DNA of 64,000 nucleotides from Sphingobacterium sp. PCS056 (GCF_023273895.1 NZ_CP096883.1:2418001-2482000); one strand, 5' to 3'; counted from the first letter of the stretch, positions 1 to 9,081 are shown. Made by a program: numbers and translations. The notes: a model not told the origin generated them from the sequence alone.

Positions 1-559
1 GACTGGCTCCGAATGCTTGTGCTTGTTTTGTTATCAAACTTATTTTAGCCCTTTGTCCATTGATTTCAATAGCTTTGTTGACGAATAGGGTGGTATTCCA
101 GGTTTTTGAACTAAAAAATTCAGCTGATACTGAGCCTGGATCTGTGAGTGAGGATAATATCCCTTCTTTTATCCGATCTTGATCAGGACCCATAACATAA
201 TCTGGAGCATCGGCTCCAACTAAAGTCACTGAAGCTGTTTTTCCATCTAAAAAGGTAGCTCGAGCTGGTGCTAGGATCACTGGAAAAGTTTGCGCTATAT
301 CGGGTAAGCTTCCGATTTGTTGTACTAATCGCTGATCGAGACTATTGACTGTATTGATATTGCTACTCTGGGCTTCTATGATCCATAGATCGTTATCTTG
401 AACAGGAGCGTTTCCTACTAGATTACCCATTAGCCCCATTAGAAAAAAAAGAAGTCCCAATTGTTGACCGATTAGAAATATACTGATCACAATAGCGGTG
501 ATAATACCGACACTTTTTGCTCGGTCGTATTTGATGAATTTATAGGCCAATCTCAACAT
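1..559 (-). CDS. ABC transporter permease (FtsX/DevC-like), 3' end outside window
   Basis: The first 186 codons are visible and the gene runs off the left edge. The start is ATG at 559, one base after the stop of the adaptor gene (561-563), so the two are translationally linked. The protein begins with a short basic cytoplasmic segment, then one strong membrane helix at about residues 17-42, then a soluble extracytoplasmic region containing VTLVGAD, as in the N-terminal halves of FtsX/MacB/DevC permeases. With the adaptor and ATPase upstream it forms a three-gene exporter (ATPase, adaptor, permease in transcription order). The family comes from the topology and context; the cargo cannot be predicted. 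Confidence 0.75.
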   Translation of the reverse strand, partial: MLRLAYKFIKYDRAKSVGIITAIVISIFLIGQQLGLLFFLMGLMGNLVGNAPVQDNDLWIIEAQSSNINTVNSLDQRLVQQIGSLPDIAQTFPVILAPARATFLDGKTASVTLVGADAPDYVMGPDQDRIKEGILSSLTDPGSVSAEFFSSKTWNTTLFVNKAIEINGQRAKISLITKQAQAFGAS

Positions 560-560
560 A

Positions 561-1508
561 TTACTTGATCTTGATCGTACAGTCTACTTTTGCGTTAATG
601 GCCAGTTCGTTGTTCGTACTTAGCTGTATTTTGATTTTTCGAACACGACGGTCTTCGCCTTCATTTGCGGTTTCATAAAGGATGGATTTATTGGATAATA
701 TAGGACTTGTATAAATGACATGTCCCTCTATTGCTTTATCTTTTCTTCCCACTTGGGAAATGGTGACCAACTGACCAACTTTCACGTCTTGTGCAAATAA
801 TTCATCTACTTCGGCCTCTACAATTGGTTCAACTACATTTACTATTTTTCCAAGCTCAGTCGTACTACTGATACTTTGTCCAACATGAGCCGTTAAATCC
901 ATGACGATTCCTGATTTACGCGCTTGAATAGTAAAATCTGTAACCAGATTTTTTGTTTTCTGTATCTGTAAATATTGTTCCTTTTCGGCAATCTGTTGAG
1001 CTTTGTATTTTTTTTGAAGTCCTTCTAGTATAAATTCTTCTTGACGCCAGTTGGAGTAATCTGTTTCCATTACTTCTCTTGTCTCCGCATTTTTGGAAAA
1101 TAGTTGTTTTGAAGTTTCATATTTATCTTGCAATTCTTGCACATGTAGTTTCCCTCTATGGATATCCTCCAGTGATATTGCGTTTTGAGCTTTTATACTG
1201 TTGAGCTTTGCCTGCTCTTGTTTGATATCCAACGGAGCATTTCCTTGCTCAAGCTGGATAAGAATCTGTCCTTTTGTTACCGAATCACCTTCTTTGACCA
1301 ATACTTCCTTAATCAGTGCTGGGGTGGTACTAGCAATAAGGGCCCAATCTTCTGCTGGAATAATTTTTCCTAATGCCTTTACTTCGCTTACCTGTTTTAG
1401 GATCTGGTCGCTGCTTTGGGTAGCTTTTGGTTTCTTATCCGAACTGCATGCACCTGCAATCATGGCAATGACCATCATGATCGTTAACCTATTTGTAATC
1501 TTCTTCAT
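561..1508 (-). CDS. HlyD/DevB-like periplasmic adaptor lipoprotein of ABC exporter
   Basis: Starting at ATG 1508, the 315-aa protein has a lipoprotein signal peptide ending at a lipobox (MIAGAC, Cys21), which decides against the longer reading from 1544. A biotinyl-lipoyl-like half (VKEGDSVTKGQILIQLE) is followed by a long alpha-helical hairpin at roughly residues 90-200 and a second lipoyl/barrel half (GIVMDL, GQSISS), the layout of membrane-fusion proteins. Its 5' end overlaps the ATPase gene (stop 1489-1491) by about 20 bases and its stop lies one base from the permease start, so this is a tight operon. It should bridge the inner-membrane permease to an outer-membrane channel; none is encoded in view. 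Confidence 0.8.
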   Translation of the reverse strand: MKKITNRLTIMMVIAMIAGACSSDKKPKATQSSDQILKQVSEVKALGKIIPAEDWALIASTTPALIKEVLVKEGDSVTKGQILIQLEQGNAPLDIKQEQAKLNSIKAQNAISLEDIHRGKLHVQELQDKYETSKQLFSKNAETREVMETDYSNWRQEEFILEGLQKKYKAQQIAEKEQYLQIQKTKNLVTDFTIQARKSGIVMDLTAHVGQSISSTTELGKIVNVVEPIVEAEVDELFAQDVKVGQLVTISQVGRKDKAIEGHVIYTSPILSNKSILYETANEGEDRRVRKIKIQLSTNNELAINAKVDCTIKIK

Positions 1509-2190
1509 TTCTAATTGCATCTGAAACTTTTCCTTCTTCGACATATATTACTTTGTCCGCATATTGGCGCAGTCGTAAATCATGAGTGACGATGACGACT
1601 ACTTTGTTTTTAGAAGCTAGTGTTTTGAGCTCTTTCATAATGCTCTCAGCGCTTTTTGCATCTAATGAAGCTGTAGGTTCATCACAAAGAATCATGGATG
1701 GACTTGTTACTAAAGCTCGTGCTATGGCCACTCGTTGCTTCTGTCCACCACTGAGTCTTTTTGGAAGCGTATACATACGGGTAACTAATCCGACTTCTTC
1801 CAAAGCTATTTTTGCTCGTTTGGTCGCCTCATTTTTTTTTATTCCTTGTAATATAAGTGGTTGCATGACATTTTCTAAAGCGTTTAATGGTTCGATAAGG
1901 TTAAACTGCTGGAAAATAAAGCCTATTTCATGTAGGCGTAATGTCGCTAAATCTGATTCTTTTAATTCGCTCACTTTCTTGCCTTTATATATGACTTCAC
2001 CTTCTGTTGGATAGATCACAAAACCTAGAATAGATAATAGCGTAGTCTTTCCGCTGCCCGATGGGCCCATAATCAAGGTCAATTTATTCGTTTCAAAACT
2101 GATAGTCGTGCTGTCTAATGCAGTTATGGTCGTATCGCCTGTCTTATAAATCTTTTTGACATTTTCTAATGTGACGATTTGCTCTGGCAT
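1489..2190 (-). CDS. ABC transporter ATP-binding protein (LolD/MacB/DevA type)
   Basis: A 233-aa nucleotide-binding subunit. Visible motifs are Walker A (GPSGSGKTT, about residues 42-50), the Q-loop (FIFQQFN), the signature LSGGQKQR, Walker B (MILCDEPTA) and the H-loop (VTHD). The size and the order of motifs fit the MacB/LolD/DevA class, which powers FtsX-type permeases rather than classical importers. I chose ATG 2190 (MPEQ) over 2211 because family members begin about ten residues before the first beta strand. It is the first gene of the exporter operon and overlaps the adaptor gene downstream. Substrate unknown. Confidence 0.85.
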   Translation of the reverse strand: MPEQIVTLENVKKIYKTGDTTITALDSTTISFETNKLTLIMGPSGSGKTTLLSILGFVIYPTEGEVIYKGKKVSELKESDLATLRLHEIGFIFQQFNLIEPLNALENVMQPLILQGIKKNEATKRAKIALEEVGLVTRMYTLPKRLSGGQKQRVAIARALVTSPSMILCDEPTASLDAKSAESIMKELKTLASKNKVVVIVTHDLRLRQYADKVIYVEEGKVSDAIRNEEDYK

Positions 2191-2308
2191 ATCATATTTT
2201 AGTAAAAACAACTATAGTGAGGCCATGTTTGCCTTAGATATACGAATATCGACAAAATTTTAGACACCAAGAAAATGTAAAAAAAATCAATCTTTGGGAT
2301 TTGATAAT

Positions 2309-2339
2309 AACACTCCCGTACTTAACGTATAGGAGTGTT
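2309..2339 (-). terminator. Hairpin between esterase gene and ABC exporter operon
   Basis: An 8-bp inverted repeat (AACACTCC / GGAGTGTT) lies downstream of the esterase stop on the minus strand and before the ABC operon. The T-run follows the stem only on the plus strand, so its terminator function on the minus strand is less certain. Confidence 0.45.
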
Positions 2340-2415
2340 TTTAAGCTTCATTTAATGATTTTTTGGTACAAGAATCGTTTCCTCTATAATGGGGATGTTC
2401 ATGTCCTAAGTTTTG

Positions 2416-3195
2416 TTACTGATCCAAAAACTCAGCAACAAAAGTGTCGAAGGCTTGTGGATTTTCTGCTTGTACCCAGTGACCGGCATTGGGAATAGTT
2501 TTGATCGTAGCTTTTGGAAATTGAATTTCGATGTTTGTCTTGTCTTCTGGAAGTATATATCGAGATTTTTCGCCTGCTAAGAATAAAGTTGGGCCTTCAA
2601 ATACTCCTGATTTGATCCCTACGGTAATGAAATCAGTATATTTTCCTTTTAAAACATCTAAATTAAAACGCCAACCTAGTTTTCTATTTTCTTTGATGTA
2701 GACGTTTTTTAATAAAAATTGAATTACACCGGGCTCTTTGATATATTTTTCGAGCGCGGTCTGCACATCTTTTCTATTTTCGACATTTTCAATATTTACG
2801 GCACTTAGGGCATTGAATATATCTTCATGATGCGGCGGATATGGTTTCGGTGCAATATCTGCCACAATAAGCTTTCTTACTTTTTCGGGATGGTCGATTG
2901 CAAATTGCATCGCAACTTTACCACCTAGTGAATGCCCTAAAAGATCAATTTTATCTGCTCCAATTGCTTTGATATAAGTATATAAATCATCGACCATGGC
3001 TTCTATAGACATCTCATCGCTATGAAAACTCCGACCATGATTACGCAGGTCTAGCAGATGTACCTGCCTTTTTTCACCGAAACTGCGACCAAAAGTCCCC
3101 CAATTGTCCGACATGCCAAATAATCCATGTAAAACCACTAAAGGAATACCTGTGTTTTGTGCTCCATATATCTTGCTGTATTGTAGTTCTTCCAA
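2416..3195 (-). CDS. Alpha/beta-hydrolase (YbfF-like esterase)
   Basis: A 259-aa soluble serine hydrolase without signal peptide. HGLFG (residues 23-27) supplies the oxyanion region, GHSLGG holds the nucleophile Ser89, and NAGHW near the C-terminus holds His239 of the triad. The LRNHGRS segment and overall length match the YbfF group of small acyl esterases (short-chain or acyl-CoA esters) rather than lipases. It is transcribed alone, divergent from the Crp-like gene. An exact -7 element (TAATTTTG read on the minus strand, 3232-3239) lies about 40 bases upstream of ATG 3195. The natural substrate cannot be read from sequence. Confidence 0.82.
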   Translation of the reverse strand: MEELQYSKIYGAQNTGIPLVVLHGLFGMSDNWGTFGRSFGEKRQVHLLDLRNHGRSFHSDEMSIEAMVDDLYTYIKAIGADKIDLLGHSLGGKVAMQFAIDHPEKVRKLIVADIAPKPYPPHHEDIFNALSAVNIENVENRKDVQTALEKYIKEPGVIQFLLKNVYIKENRKLGWRFNLDVLKGKYTDFITVGIKSGVFEGPTLFLAGEKSRYILPEDKTNIEIQFPKATIKTIPNAGHWVQAENPQAFDTFVAEFLDQ

Positions 3196-3531
3196 TGTTA
3201 ATCTGTTTTAATAAATGCTTCAGTTCTTATTCAAAATTACTAAAATTAATTTATAGGGTTGTACTATAAATCCATTTGCATCACTTATATTGGTTGTAAG
3301 TGAGATCGATTTTATAATAAATATTGCTCGTAACTCCATCCGAGTAAACTGCTGCTCATATGATTTGGTAAACTGGTGCCTGCAGTATCTTTTTATGATG
3401 GCCGTACGTTTTTACATACTGTCGGAAGTAAATGGCTGAATAGATGATAGTATCAATTGCTGAAAATATTAATGTAGATTTGTACTATTAAAGAGGCTAG
3501 ATGGTCTGAAGAATATATATAATAAGCAGTA
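3196..3531. other. Divergent intergenic region, esterase / Crp-like gene
   Basis: A 336-bp AT-rich region with no convincing gene. It carries two outward-facing -7-type elements: TAATTTTG on the minus strand at 3232-3239 and TAGATTTG on the plus strand at 3475-3482. No clear TTTG -33 box is at the proper distance from either, and I see no strong operator. Confidence 0.5.
3475..3482 (+). promoter_or_regulatory. Putative -7 element of the Crp-like gene
   Basis: TAGATTTG matches the Bacteroidota TAnnTTTG consensus exactly and would place transcription start roughly 40 bases before the ATG at 3532. A possible TTG lies 15 bases upstream, closer than usual. Confidence 0.4.
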
Positions 3532-4098
3532 ATGATAGCAGATTTTTTTCGCGATTTTGAAATATTTACAGAACAGGAAATTAGTAAAGTGATTCAACTT
3601 TTTGAATTGAGGGTTTTGGATAAAGGTGATTATTTTGTTCGTGAAAATCAAAGATGTAATGAAGTCGCATTTATACAATCGGGAATTTTTCGTTCATTTT
3701 ATACAACTCCTAAGGGCGATGATATTACGTATTGTTTTCGATTTCCAAATGATTTGATTGCGGCCTATTCATCTTTTATAACAGGAAACCCAAGTGTAGA
3801 AGCGATACAGGCTATTTCTCAGGTGTCACTGTTGGTGATTCAAAAAAATAAACTTGATGAATTAGTGCTTGAAAATCAGATCTGGACCCAATTTCTTAAA
3901 GTTATTGCAGAGCAGCAATATCTTGAATTGGAAAAGCGGGTGTTTCAATTGCAAAAGGAAACTGCTGCACAACGATATGCTTCTTTACTCAAAAATCAAC
4001 CGCAATTTATTTTACAAATCCCGTTACACTATTTAGCTTCTTATCTCGGAATTACCCAACGTCATTTGAGCCGTATTAGAAAAGAGATCACTTTTTAG
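3532..4098 (+). CDS. Crp/Fnr family transcriptional regulator
   Basis: A 188-aa protein with a cyclic-nucleotide-binding-like beta barrel at residues 20-115 (typical segments KGDYFVREN, FIQSGIFRSFY), a long dimerisation helix at about 115-145, and a C-terminal helix-turn-helix (LASYLGITQRHLSRIRK). The arginine and glutamate residues that bind cAMP in Escherichia coli Crp are not evident, as is usual in the many Bacteroidota members, which may sense no nucleotide. Transcribed alone. Such genes often control a neighbouring detoxification or redox gene, but no target is obvious. No cysteine cluster for an iron-sulfur centre is present, so it is not an Fnr proper. Confidence 0.85.
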   Translation: MIADFFRDFEIFTEQEISKVIQLFELRVLDKGDYFVRENQRCNEVAFIQSGIFRSFYTTPKGDDITYCFRFPNDLIAAYSSFITGNPSVEAIQAISQVSLLVIQKNKLDELVLENQIWTQFLKVIAEQQYLELEKRVFQLQKETAAQRYASLLKNQPQFILQIPLHYLASYLGITQRHLSRIRKEITF

Positions 4099-4149
4099 TT
4101 GTTCATGTGCTATTGATTCATAGACGTGATACCTAGCTCTTAAGTTTTA

Positions 4150-4533
4150 TTATAAATGCATCTTTAAACCTGCAGATGCGTAGGCAGATGCTCGGAAGTA
4201 ATATTCTTTATCTTGAAACATACTTTTCAATGTTCTATCTGTGATCTGAGCTGGTCGCCACAGATTCATGCCAATGGTTAGCGGTATTGATATCTTTTTT
4301 CCGATTTTTATTTCTGGGCGAAAACCAGCAATCATATATAAATGTGAAAACATTTTGTCTTTTCCTTCTTGTTGTAGTAAGGCTGTTTGCCCATTCATTT
4401 CTGCAATAAGATTCAATCTTAGGTTTTTCGTAAAATCGTATCCTACTGACATTTCTAAACCTTGCATTAGAGCTATCCTTACCGCATATTTTCCTTCGGT
4501 TTTCCAATTGAGGTAAAGGGCAAGAAAGACCAT
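4150..4533 (-). pseudogene. C-terminal remnant of an outer-membrane (DUF6268-like) protein gene
   Basis: The 127-aa reading frame consists of alternating beta-strand segments (SVGYDFTKNLRLNLIAEMNG, FRPEIKIGKKISIPLTIGM) like the end of a small outer-membrane barrel. It has no signal peptide and begins abruptly. An in-frame stop lies four codons upstream of its first ATG, and the upstream acyltransferase gene ends only about 50 bases away, so there is no room for the missing N-terminal part. I recall similar C-termini in DUF6268 proteins, which are roughly twice as long. The likely reading is a gene that lost its 5' half by deletion. A functional short protein is less likely because it could not be exported. 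Confidence 0.55.
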
Positions 4534-4585
4534 TGGGAAATTTCATTTTTATTAAGACAATTGGTAGGTACTTTACCCTTTATTT

Positions 4586-5335
4586 TTATTTCCAACGACG
4601 ATGTGTCCACAACCACCAACTAGGGTCTTCTTGTATACTTTTTTCCAGCATGGACGCAAATTGCTTAGTTATCAATCCTTCTGAAGTTGCTGCTGCATGA
4701 TCACATATCGGTTTAATATCAAGTTCCCATACTTGTTTATTTAAAGGTTTTAAGGAAACATACCCTACATAAGTATCTAACTGTCTTGCTAGTTTTTCGG
4801 CACCTGAAAACATAAAGGTCGGTTGCTGTAAAAATTCAACAGCAATTCCATTGTCGTGTCCAGGAAATTGATCAGCAATAAAAAATGTGATGGAAGGAGT
4901 TTGTTTTTCGCGTAAAAGTGTTCTTAATGCATGCTGAGCAGGTAATAGACGCATACCATGCTTTGTTCTTTTTTTATAACTTAAATAGTTAAAAATTTTG
5001 TTTTTTAAGGGTTTATACAAGGCTTGTATTGGCATATGGGTAAATTGTGGAATTTTTGCTATCACCTCCCAATTTCCGTAATGTCCCAATAGAAATATAG
5101 TTTGGCGTCGTTGTTTCTGGAGCTTACTGATGATTTCAAGTGCTGATTCCGATAATTGTACTTTTACCTGACTGGAATTAAAATTTTCCCATATAATACG
5201 GGCGAAATTTCTATAAAAATTATCACGATGCGTGTTAATTTCATGATAAGATAGGTGAGGAAAGGCACGTGCAAGATTTTGTACGCATACGCTTAGCCGA
5301 TATTTGCAAATATGTCCAATGAAATAGCCTAACAT
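4586..5335 (-). CDS. LpxL/HtrB-family lysophospholipid acyltransferase, short N-terminus
   Basis: A 249-aa protein with the HX4(D/E) acyltransferase motif in GHYGNWE and downstream blocks typical of lipid A late acyltransferases (QALYKPLKN, FIADQFPG, EDPSWWLWTHRRWK). These enzymes add a secondary acyl chain to lipid A, or acylate related lipids, at the inner-membrane face. The usual N-terminal membrane segment of some 30-40 residues is missing. The protein begins within the conserved region near the NLARAFP block, and an in-frame stop lies five codons before ATG 5335. Either the gene is 5'-truncated or it starts at an unusual codon. The family is secure; full activity is not. Confidence 0.75.
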   Translation of the reverse strand: MLGYFIGHICKYRLSVCVQNLARAFPHLSYHEINTHRDNFYRNFARIIWENFNSSQVKVQLSESALEIISKLQKQRRQTIFLLGHYGNWEVIAKIPQFTHMPIQALYKPLKNKIFNYLSYKKRTKHGMRLLPAQHALRTLLREKQTPSITFFIADQFPGHDNGIAVEFLQQPTFMFSGAEKLARQLDTYVGYVSLKPLNKQVWELDIKPICDHAAATSEGLITKQFASMLEKSIQEDPSWWLWTHRRWK

Positions 5336-5623
5336 AATGATTGTGTTTTATTGTTCTGTAACGTTTTTATACTGTGATGTAATTGGTGGAAATTGTAAAT
5401 TCTATGGTATCAGAAATTCAATAAGCATCCCTTTTTATCTATGACAATCGTATGCTTCTTTACCCTTATTCATTTTTATAAAAAAGTAGAGGTCTACGAT
5501 TGATTGTAGTACTGTCCAGAAAAATTAATCTTTATAGTCAAAACTGTTCTTAAGCGACCATTACCTTTTAGACATATGTCCTGTAAAGAGTAAGTTTTCA
5601 ACGATATTTTTGTACAAAAAAAG

Positions 5624-6649
5624 ATGCAAAAAAATATTTTAATTATTGGAGGTAAAGGATTGGTCGGGAAGACGATTTATAGGATACTTAAATCAAGAAA
5701 CCCGGATGCTCATCTTTTCGTGGGAAGTAGGAAGACCGCTGTGGAAGATAATGATTTAACGATCGATGTCAATCAACCAGGTACTTTTCAGTCTATTTTA
5801 GATAAAAAAATAGATCTTATTGTGTTGAGTGTAAATGATAACGAAGACAATGTTTTACATTTTGCAGTTAAGCATCGTTTGGATTATATTGATATTACAA
5901 AACCAACTCCAGCATTAATGAAGGCATACCACGCGGTTGTAGATCATGACATCAATAGCCGAATTGTGTTTAGTTCTGGATGGATGGGGGGTATTGTCAG
6001 CGGATTAGTGAAGGCTCATATTCCTAATGATACAGATATTGAAAAGGTAGATCTATTTGTCTATTACTCCGTCAAAGATCTTGCAGGAGAGAGCTCTGCC
6101 TATTTTATGGCTGAAAATGTCGCCACTCCATTTGTACGCTATGAAGATAATAAACCCGTGCATATCACACACTTTTTAGATACTGATTATTTTGAGTTTG
6201 GTTTCGGAATCGGAAGACGTCAAGTCTATAATTTTGATGTCCCTGATTTGTATATTCTCCATAAAATCGAGCATATTCCGAATGTCTCTGTAAAAATGAC
6301 CTACAACTCTAAATTTATAACTTGGCTGTTGGGTGCTATGCAACGATTTGGTATATTTAAGAGGCTTTCTCTCAAGAGCAGAAGAAAAGTTTTCTCGTCC
6401 AGTGGAAATGGTGATTTATCTGTTTTCGATGTGGTGATATATGCTCGTGATGGGAAACAGAAGAAAATTAGTGTGCTGAGTGAGAAAGGTCAAGCTGAGC
6501 TGACGGCTCTATCAACTGTTTTACATATTGAATCATTATTTAATACTCATGTTGAAAATCGAATATACTTTGCCCATGAATTGCATACGAAACAAGATTT
6601 ACATCATCTTCTAGTTGATTATAAAACGATAACGGTCAATGTAATTTAA
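5624..6649 (+). CDS. Saccharopine-dehydrogenase-like NAD(P)-binding protein
   Basis: A 341-aa cytoplasmic protein with an N-terminal Rossmann fold: ILIIGGKGLVG (residues 5-15) is the dinucleotide loop, followed by an acidic strand end and a segment DLIVLSVND typical of saccharopine-dehydrogenase/homospermidine-synthase-like folds. The C-terminal half matches nothing I can name. Family members are often annotated only as saccharopine dehydrogenase NADP-binding domain proteins, and the substrate is not predictable. An exact TATTTTTG element at 5605-5612 ends 11 bases before the ATG, so the mRNA may be nearly leaderless. The 288 bases upstream hold no gene. A quinone reductase gene follows after 172 bases. 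Confidence 0.65.
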   Translation: MQKNILIIGGKGLVGKTIYRILKSRNPDAHLFVGSRKTAVEDNDLTIDVNQPGTFQSILDKKIDLIVLSVNDNEDNVLHFAVKHRLDYIDITKPTPALMKAYHAVVDHDINSRIVFSSGWMGGIVSGLVKAHIPNDTDIEKVDLFVYYSVKDLAGESSAYFMAENVATPFVRYEDNKPVHITHFLDTDYFEFGFGIGRRQVYNFDVPDLYILHKIEHIPNVSVKMTYNSKFITWLLGAMQRFGIFKRLSLKSRRKVFSSSGNGDLSVFDVVIYARDGKQKKISVLSEKGQAELTALSTVLHIESLFNTHVENRIYFAHELHTKQDLHHLLVDYKTITVNVI

Positions 6650-6821
6650 TAGGTAATGGAAAAGATCAGGTTTTATTAAATTCGATGTTGATAACATACT
6701 GTAGTGTATAAATAGGAGGCTATAAACTTTTGAAATTAGGACAGGATGCAAGTGCAAAATGAATACTATCTGATGTCAATAATGATGAGATTGCCTTTGT
6801 CTAAGAATATAAATAAATTCA

Positions 6822-7400
6822 ATGAAAAAAATAGTGATAATAAATGGACATCCTAATGCGGATTCGTTCAATTTTGCTCTTGTAAAGGCTTATATTGATG
6901 GCGCAAAGCAATCAGGAGCTGAAATCAGAGCAATTACGATTGCAAATCTGGATTTTAATCCCAATTTGCAATTTGGATATAGTAAGCGGATGGACTTGGA
7001 ACCCGATTTACTTGAGGCGTGGGAAATGATTTTGTGGGCTGATCATTTGGTTTGGGTTCATCCCGTGTGGTGGGGTGGTCTTCCTGCTATAACTAAAGGA
7101 TTTATTGATCGCTTATTTTTACCGGGGATGGCTTTTAAATATCGACCCAATTCGGTTTTTTGGGATCGGCTTTTGAAAGGAAAGACAGCACATATTATTA
7201 CGACTATGGATCAACCTGGATGGTATTATCATCTTGTTTATGGACGACCAAGTGTCAACCAGTTGAAAAAATCAACCTTACAATTCTGTGGTGTATCTCC
7301 AGTGAAAGTAACTTATATCGGCATTGTTAAAACTTCTGATGAAAAGTTACGTAAAACTTGGATCGAAAAAGTAGCGAAATTGGGAAAAGGAAATCTTTAA
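6822..7400 (+). CDS. NAD(P)H-dependent flavin oxidoreductase (quinone reductase / KefF-like)
   Basis: A 192-aa flavodoxin-fold protein. NGHPNADSFNFAL at residues 8-20 is the flavin-phosphate loop seen in NQO1, KefF and MdaB relatives. HPVWWGGLPAITKGFIDR around residues 80-97 is the second conserved block lining the flavin site. Such enzymes reduce quinones or other electrophiles by two electrons in the cytoplasm. It follows the Rossmann dehydrogenase on the same strand but has a separate 172-bp leader, so co-transcription is uncertain. There is no potassium-efflux gene nearby, so a KefF role is unlikely. Confidence 0.82.
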   Translation: MKKIVIINGHPNADSFNFALVKAYIDGAKQSGAEIRAITIANLDFNPNLQFGYSKRMDLEPDLLEAWEMILWADHLVWVHPVWWGGLPAITKGFIDRLFLPGMAFKYRPNSVFWDRLLKGKTAHIITTMDQPGWYYHLVYGRPSVNQLKKSTLQFCGVSPVKVTYIGIVKTSDEKLRKTWIEKVAKLGKGNL

Positions 7401-7541
7401 GTTAAAGTATTTTAAAAAATAAAAACTGATTTTTTAAAAAATAAGGAGCACAGTAAGTTTTATAACTGCCAACCAATTGAAAAATGAAATAGTTGTTTGC
7501 TTATACTTTCCTTAAAGGGTGTACGGATAAAAATGATAAAA

Positions 7542-7577
7542 AAAGGAGAGGTTGTATTTTTTAACAACCTCTCCTTT
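7542..7577 (-). terminator. Intrinsic terminator of RND efflux operon
   Basis: A perfect 14-bp inverted repeat (AAAGGAGAGGTTGT and its complement) separated by 8 bases, flanked by A/T runs on both sides. It lies 50 bases past the stop of the outer-membrane channel gene and could also stop plus-strand transcription from the quinone reductase. Confidence 0.8.
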
Positions 7578-7628
7578 GCCTCATATTGACGGTCATTAGA
7601 TCGTCTTTTCAATTTTGATTCTTTTTTA

Positions 7629-9074
7629 TTAATCAGCTGTCCATCCTCCACCTAAAGATCGGTAGAGATCAACCACTGCAGCAAGTTCGGCTTTCTTAAC
7701 TTGAGCCAGTTCCAATTCACTTTGCAGCATATTGCTTTGTGCTGTTATAACTTCTAAGTAAGTCGCCATACCCGTTTCAAAAAGCAGATCGGCATGCTGA
7801 ATAGCCTTCTTCAATCGATTGGTTCTTTCCTGTGTGATATGCTGCTTTTCTTTTAATTTTTGTATTGATACTAAAGCGTCAGATACTTCACCAACTGCTG
7901 TAATCACTGCTTGTTTGAATCGAATGACATTTTTTTCTTGATCAATCTGTGCTATTTCATATTTTGTTTTTAGTTCACGACGCTGAAATATAGGCTGTGT
8001 GATACTACCTGCGATAGCGCCAAATAGAGATGCTGGTATATTGAACCAATTGCTGCTCTTGAACGCATTAATTCCTGCTTCGGCACTGATCACCAAGGAA
8101 GGATACATCCTTGCTTTTGCATATTGCTGATAGGCTTTAGCGCTTGTGACGGCAAGCTCTGCTTGCTTAACATCGGGTCTACGGCTCAATAGATCGGCAG
8201 GTACTCCAGCAGACCAGTGGTCTGGAAGTTCAATATTTTCCAGTTTTTCCTTGATTGTAATCTCCTGTGGTAATCGACCACTCAGGATTTGAATGGCATT
8301 CTCCTGTAGATGGATCTGCTGTTCGAAATCTGGGATGAGACTTGCTGCTGCCAGACGCTGTGCATCCACCTGCTCTACAGCTAACATACTGATATCACCA
8401 ACTTCATACTGTTGTTGGACAATGCGCAAGGTGCTGTCACTAAGACGTAGATTTTGTTGCGCAATCTCATGTAGCTGATAAAGCATAAGCAATTGGTAAT
8501 ATCCCTGTGCTACTTGAGAAATCAATTGTGTCTGCACTGCTTTTTTTGCTTCTTCGGTTTGTAAATAAGAAGCTAATGCTACTGTATTCTGATTCTTTAT
8601 CTTTCCCCATAAATCGGCTTCCCATGATAATCCTAGTGATGCCGTATAATCTTCAACGTGGTTTTGACCTAGAAACTGTCCTAGACTTAATCCGTTCATA
8701 CTATTGTTGGATGGATTGGTACTGTTTGCTTTTATCTGCAATTGCAAATTTGGCAAATAGTTAGCTTTAGCCTGTTTTAACATCAGTCTCGATGACTCGA
8801 TGTTTTTGATGGCGAGCTGCATGTCTACATTTTGATGGATGGCACTATCAATCAGATCTTGTAAAATACGGTCCTGAAAGAAATCTCGCCATGGAATGGA
8901 ACCGATGCTCGTTTCTTTTGCTTCTTCTTGCTGGTCACGAAATTGTGTAGGAAGGGCAGGGGCAAGATCTTTGTTGCTGATGATTTTTTCTGTTTTACAA
9001 GACCATACAAGAAAGGGCAAGATGAAAGCCATCAGTATGTTTACTTTTATATTCATGTATTTCAATTTTGTCAT
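7629..9074 (-). CDS. RND efflux outer-membrane channel lipoprotein (OprM/NodT family)
   Basis: About 481 aa from ATG 9074; ATG 9056 is equally possible, and both precede the lipoprotein signal ending FLVWSC (Cys26). The protein has the duplicated TolC architecture: two long helical hairpin blocks (first around the LAIKNIESSRLMLKQAKANY segment, second around AELAVTSAKAYQQYAKARMYPS) and the SLGLSWEADLWGKIKN strand typical of the NodT group. It forms the trimeric exit duct through the outer membrane for the RND pump encoded just upstream (7-base gap from the pump stop). The longer reading from 9143 would overlap the pump gene and bury the signal peptide, so I rejected it. Confidence 0.92.
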   Translation of the reverse strand: MTKLKYMNIKVNILMAFILPFLVWSCKTEKIISNKDLAPALPTQFRDQQEEAKETSIGSIPWRDFFQDRILQDLIDSAIHQNVDMQLAIKNIESSRLMLKQAKANYLPNLQLQIKANSTNPSNNSMNGLSLGQFLGQNHVEDYTASLGLSWEADLWGKIKNQNTVALASYLQTEEAKKAVQTQLISQVAQGYYQLLMLYQLHEIAQQNLRLSDSTLRIVQQQYEVGDISMLAVEQVDAQRLAAASLIPDFEQQIHLQENAIQILSGRLPQEITIKEKLENIELPDHWSAGVPADLLSRRPDVKQAELAVTSAKAYQQYAKARMYPSLVISAEAGINAFKSSNWFNIPASLFGAIAGSITQPIFQRRELKTKYEIAQIDQEKNVIRFKQAVITAVGEVSDALVSIQKLKEKQHITQERTNRLKKAIQHADLLFETGMATYLEVITAQSNMLQSELELAQVKKAELAAVVDLYRSLGGGWTAD

Positions 9075-9081
9075 TATTTCA

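Noticed and set aside
4235..4546. Alternative frame across the barrel remnant, considered as a frameshifted continuation
   Set aside because: The peptide is rich in Cys, Arg and Lys in patterns unlike a barrel, and does not extend the remnant toward an N-terminus.
7460..7651. 63-codon minus-strand frame through the terminator after the efflux operon
   Set aside because: It crosses the perfect 14-bp terminator stem at 7542-7577 and overlaps the end of the channel gene in another frame. Its composition is that of terminator DNA.
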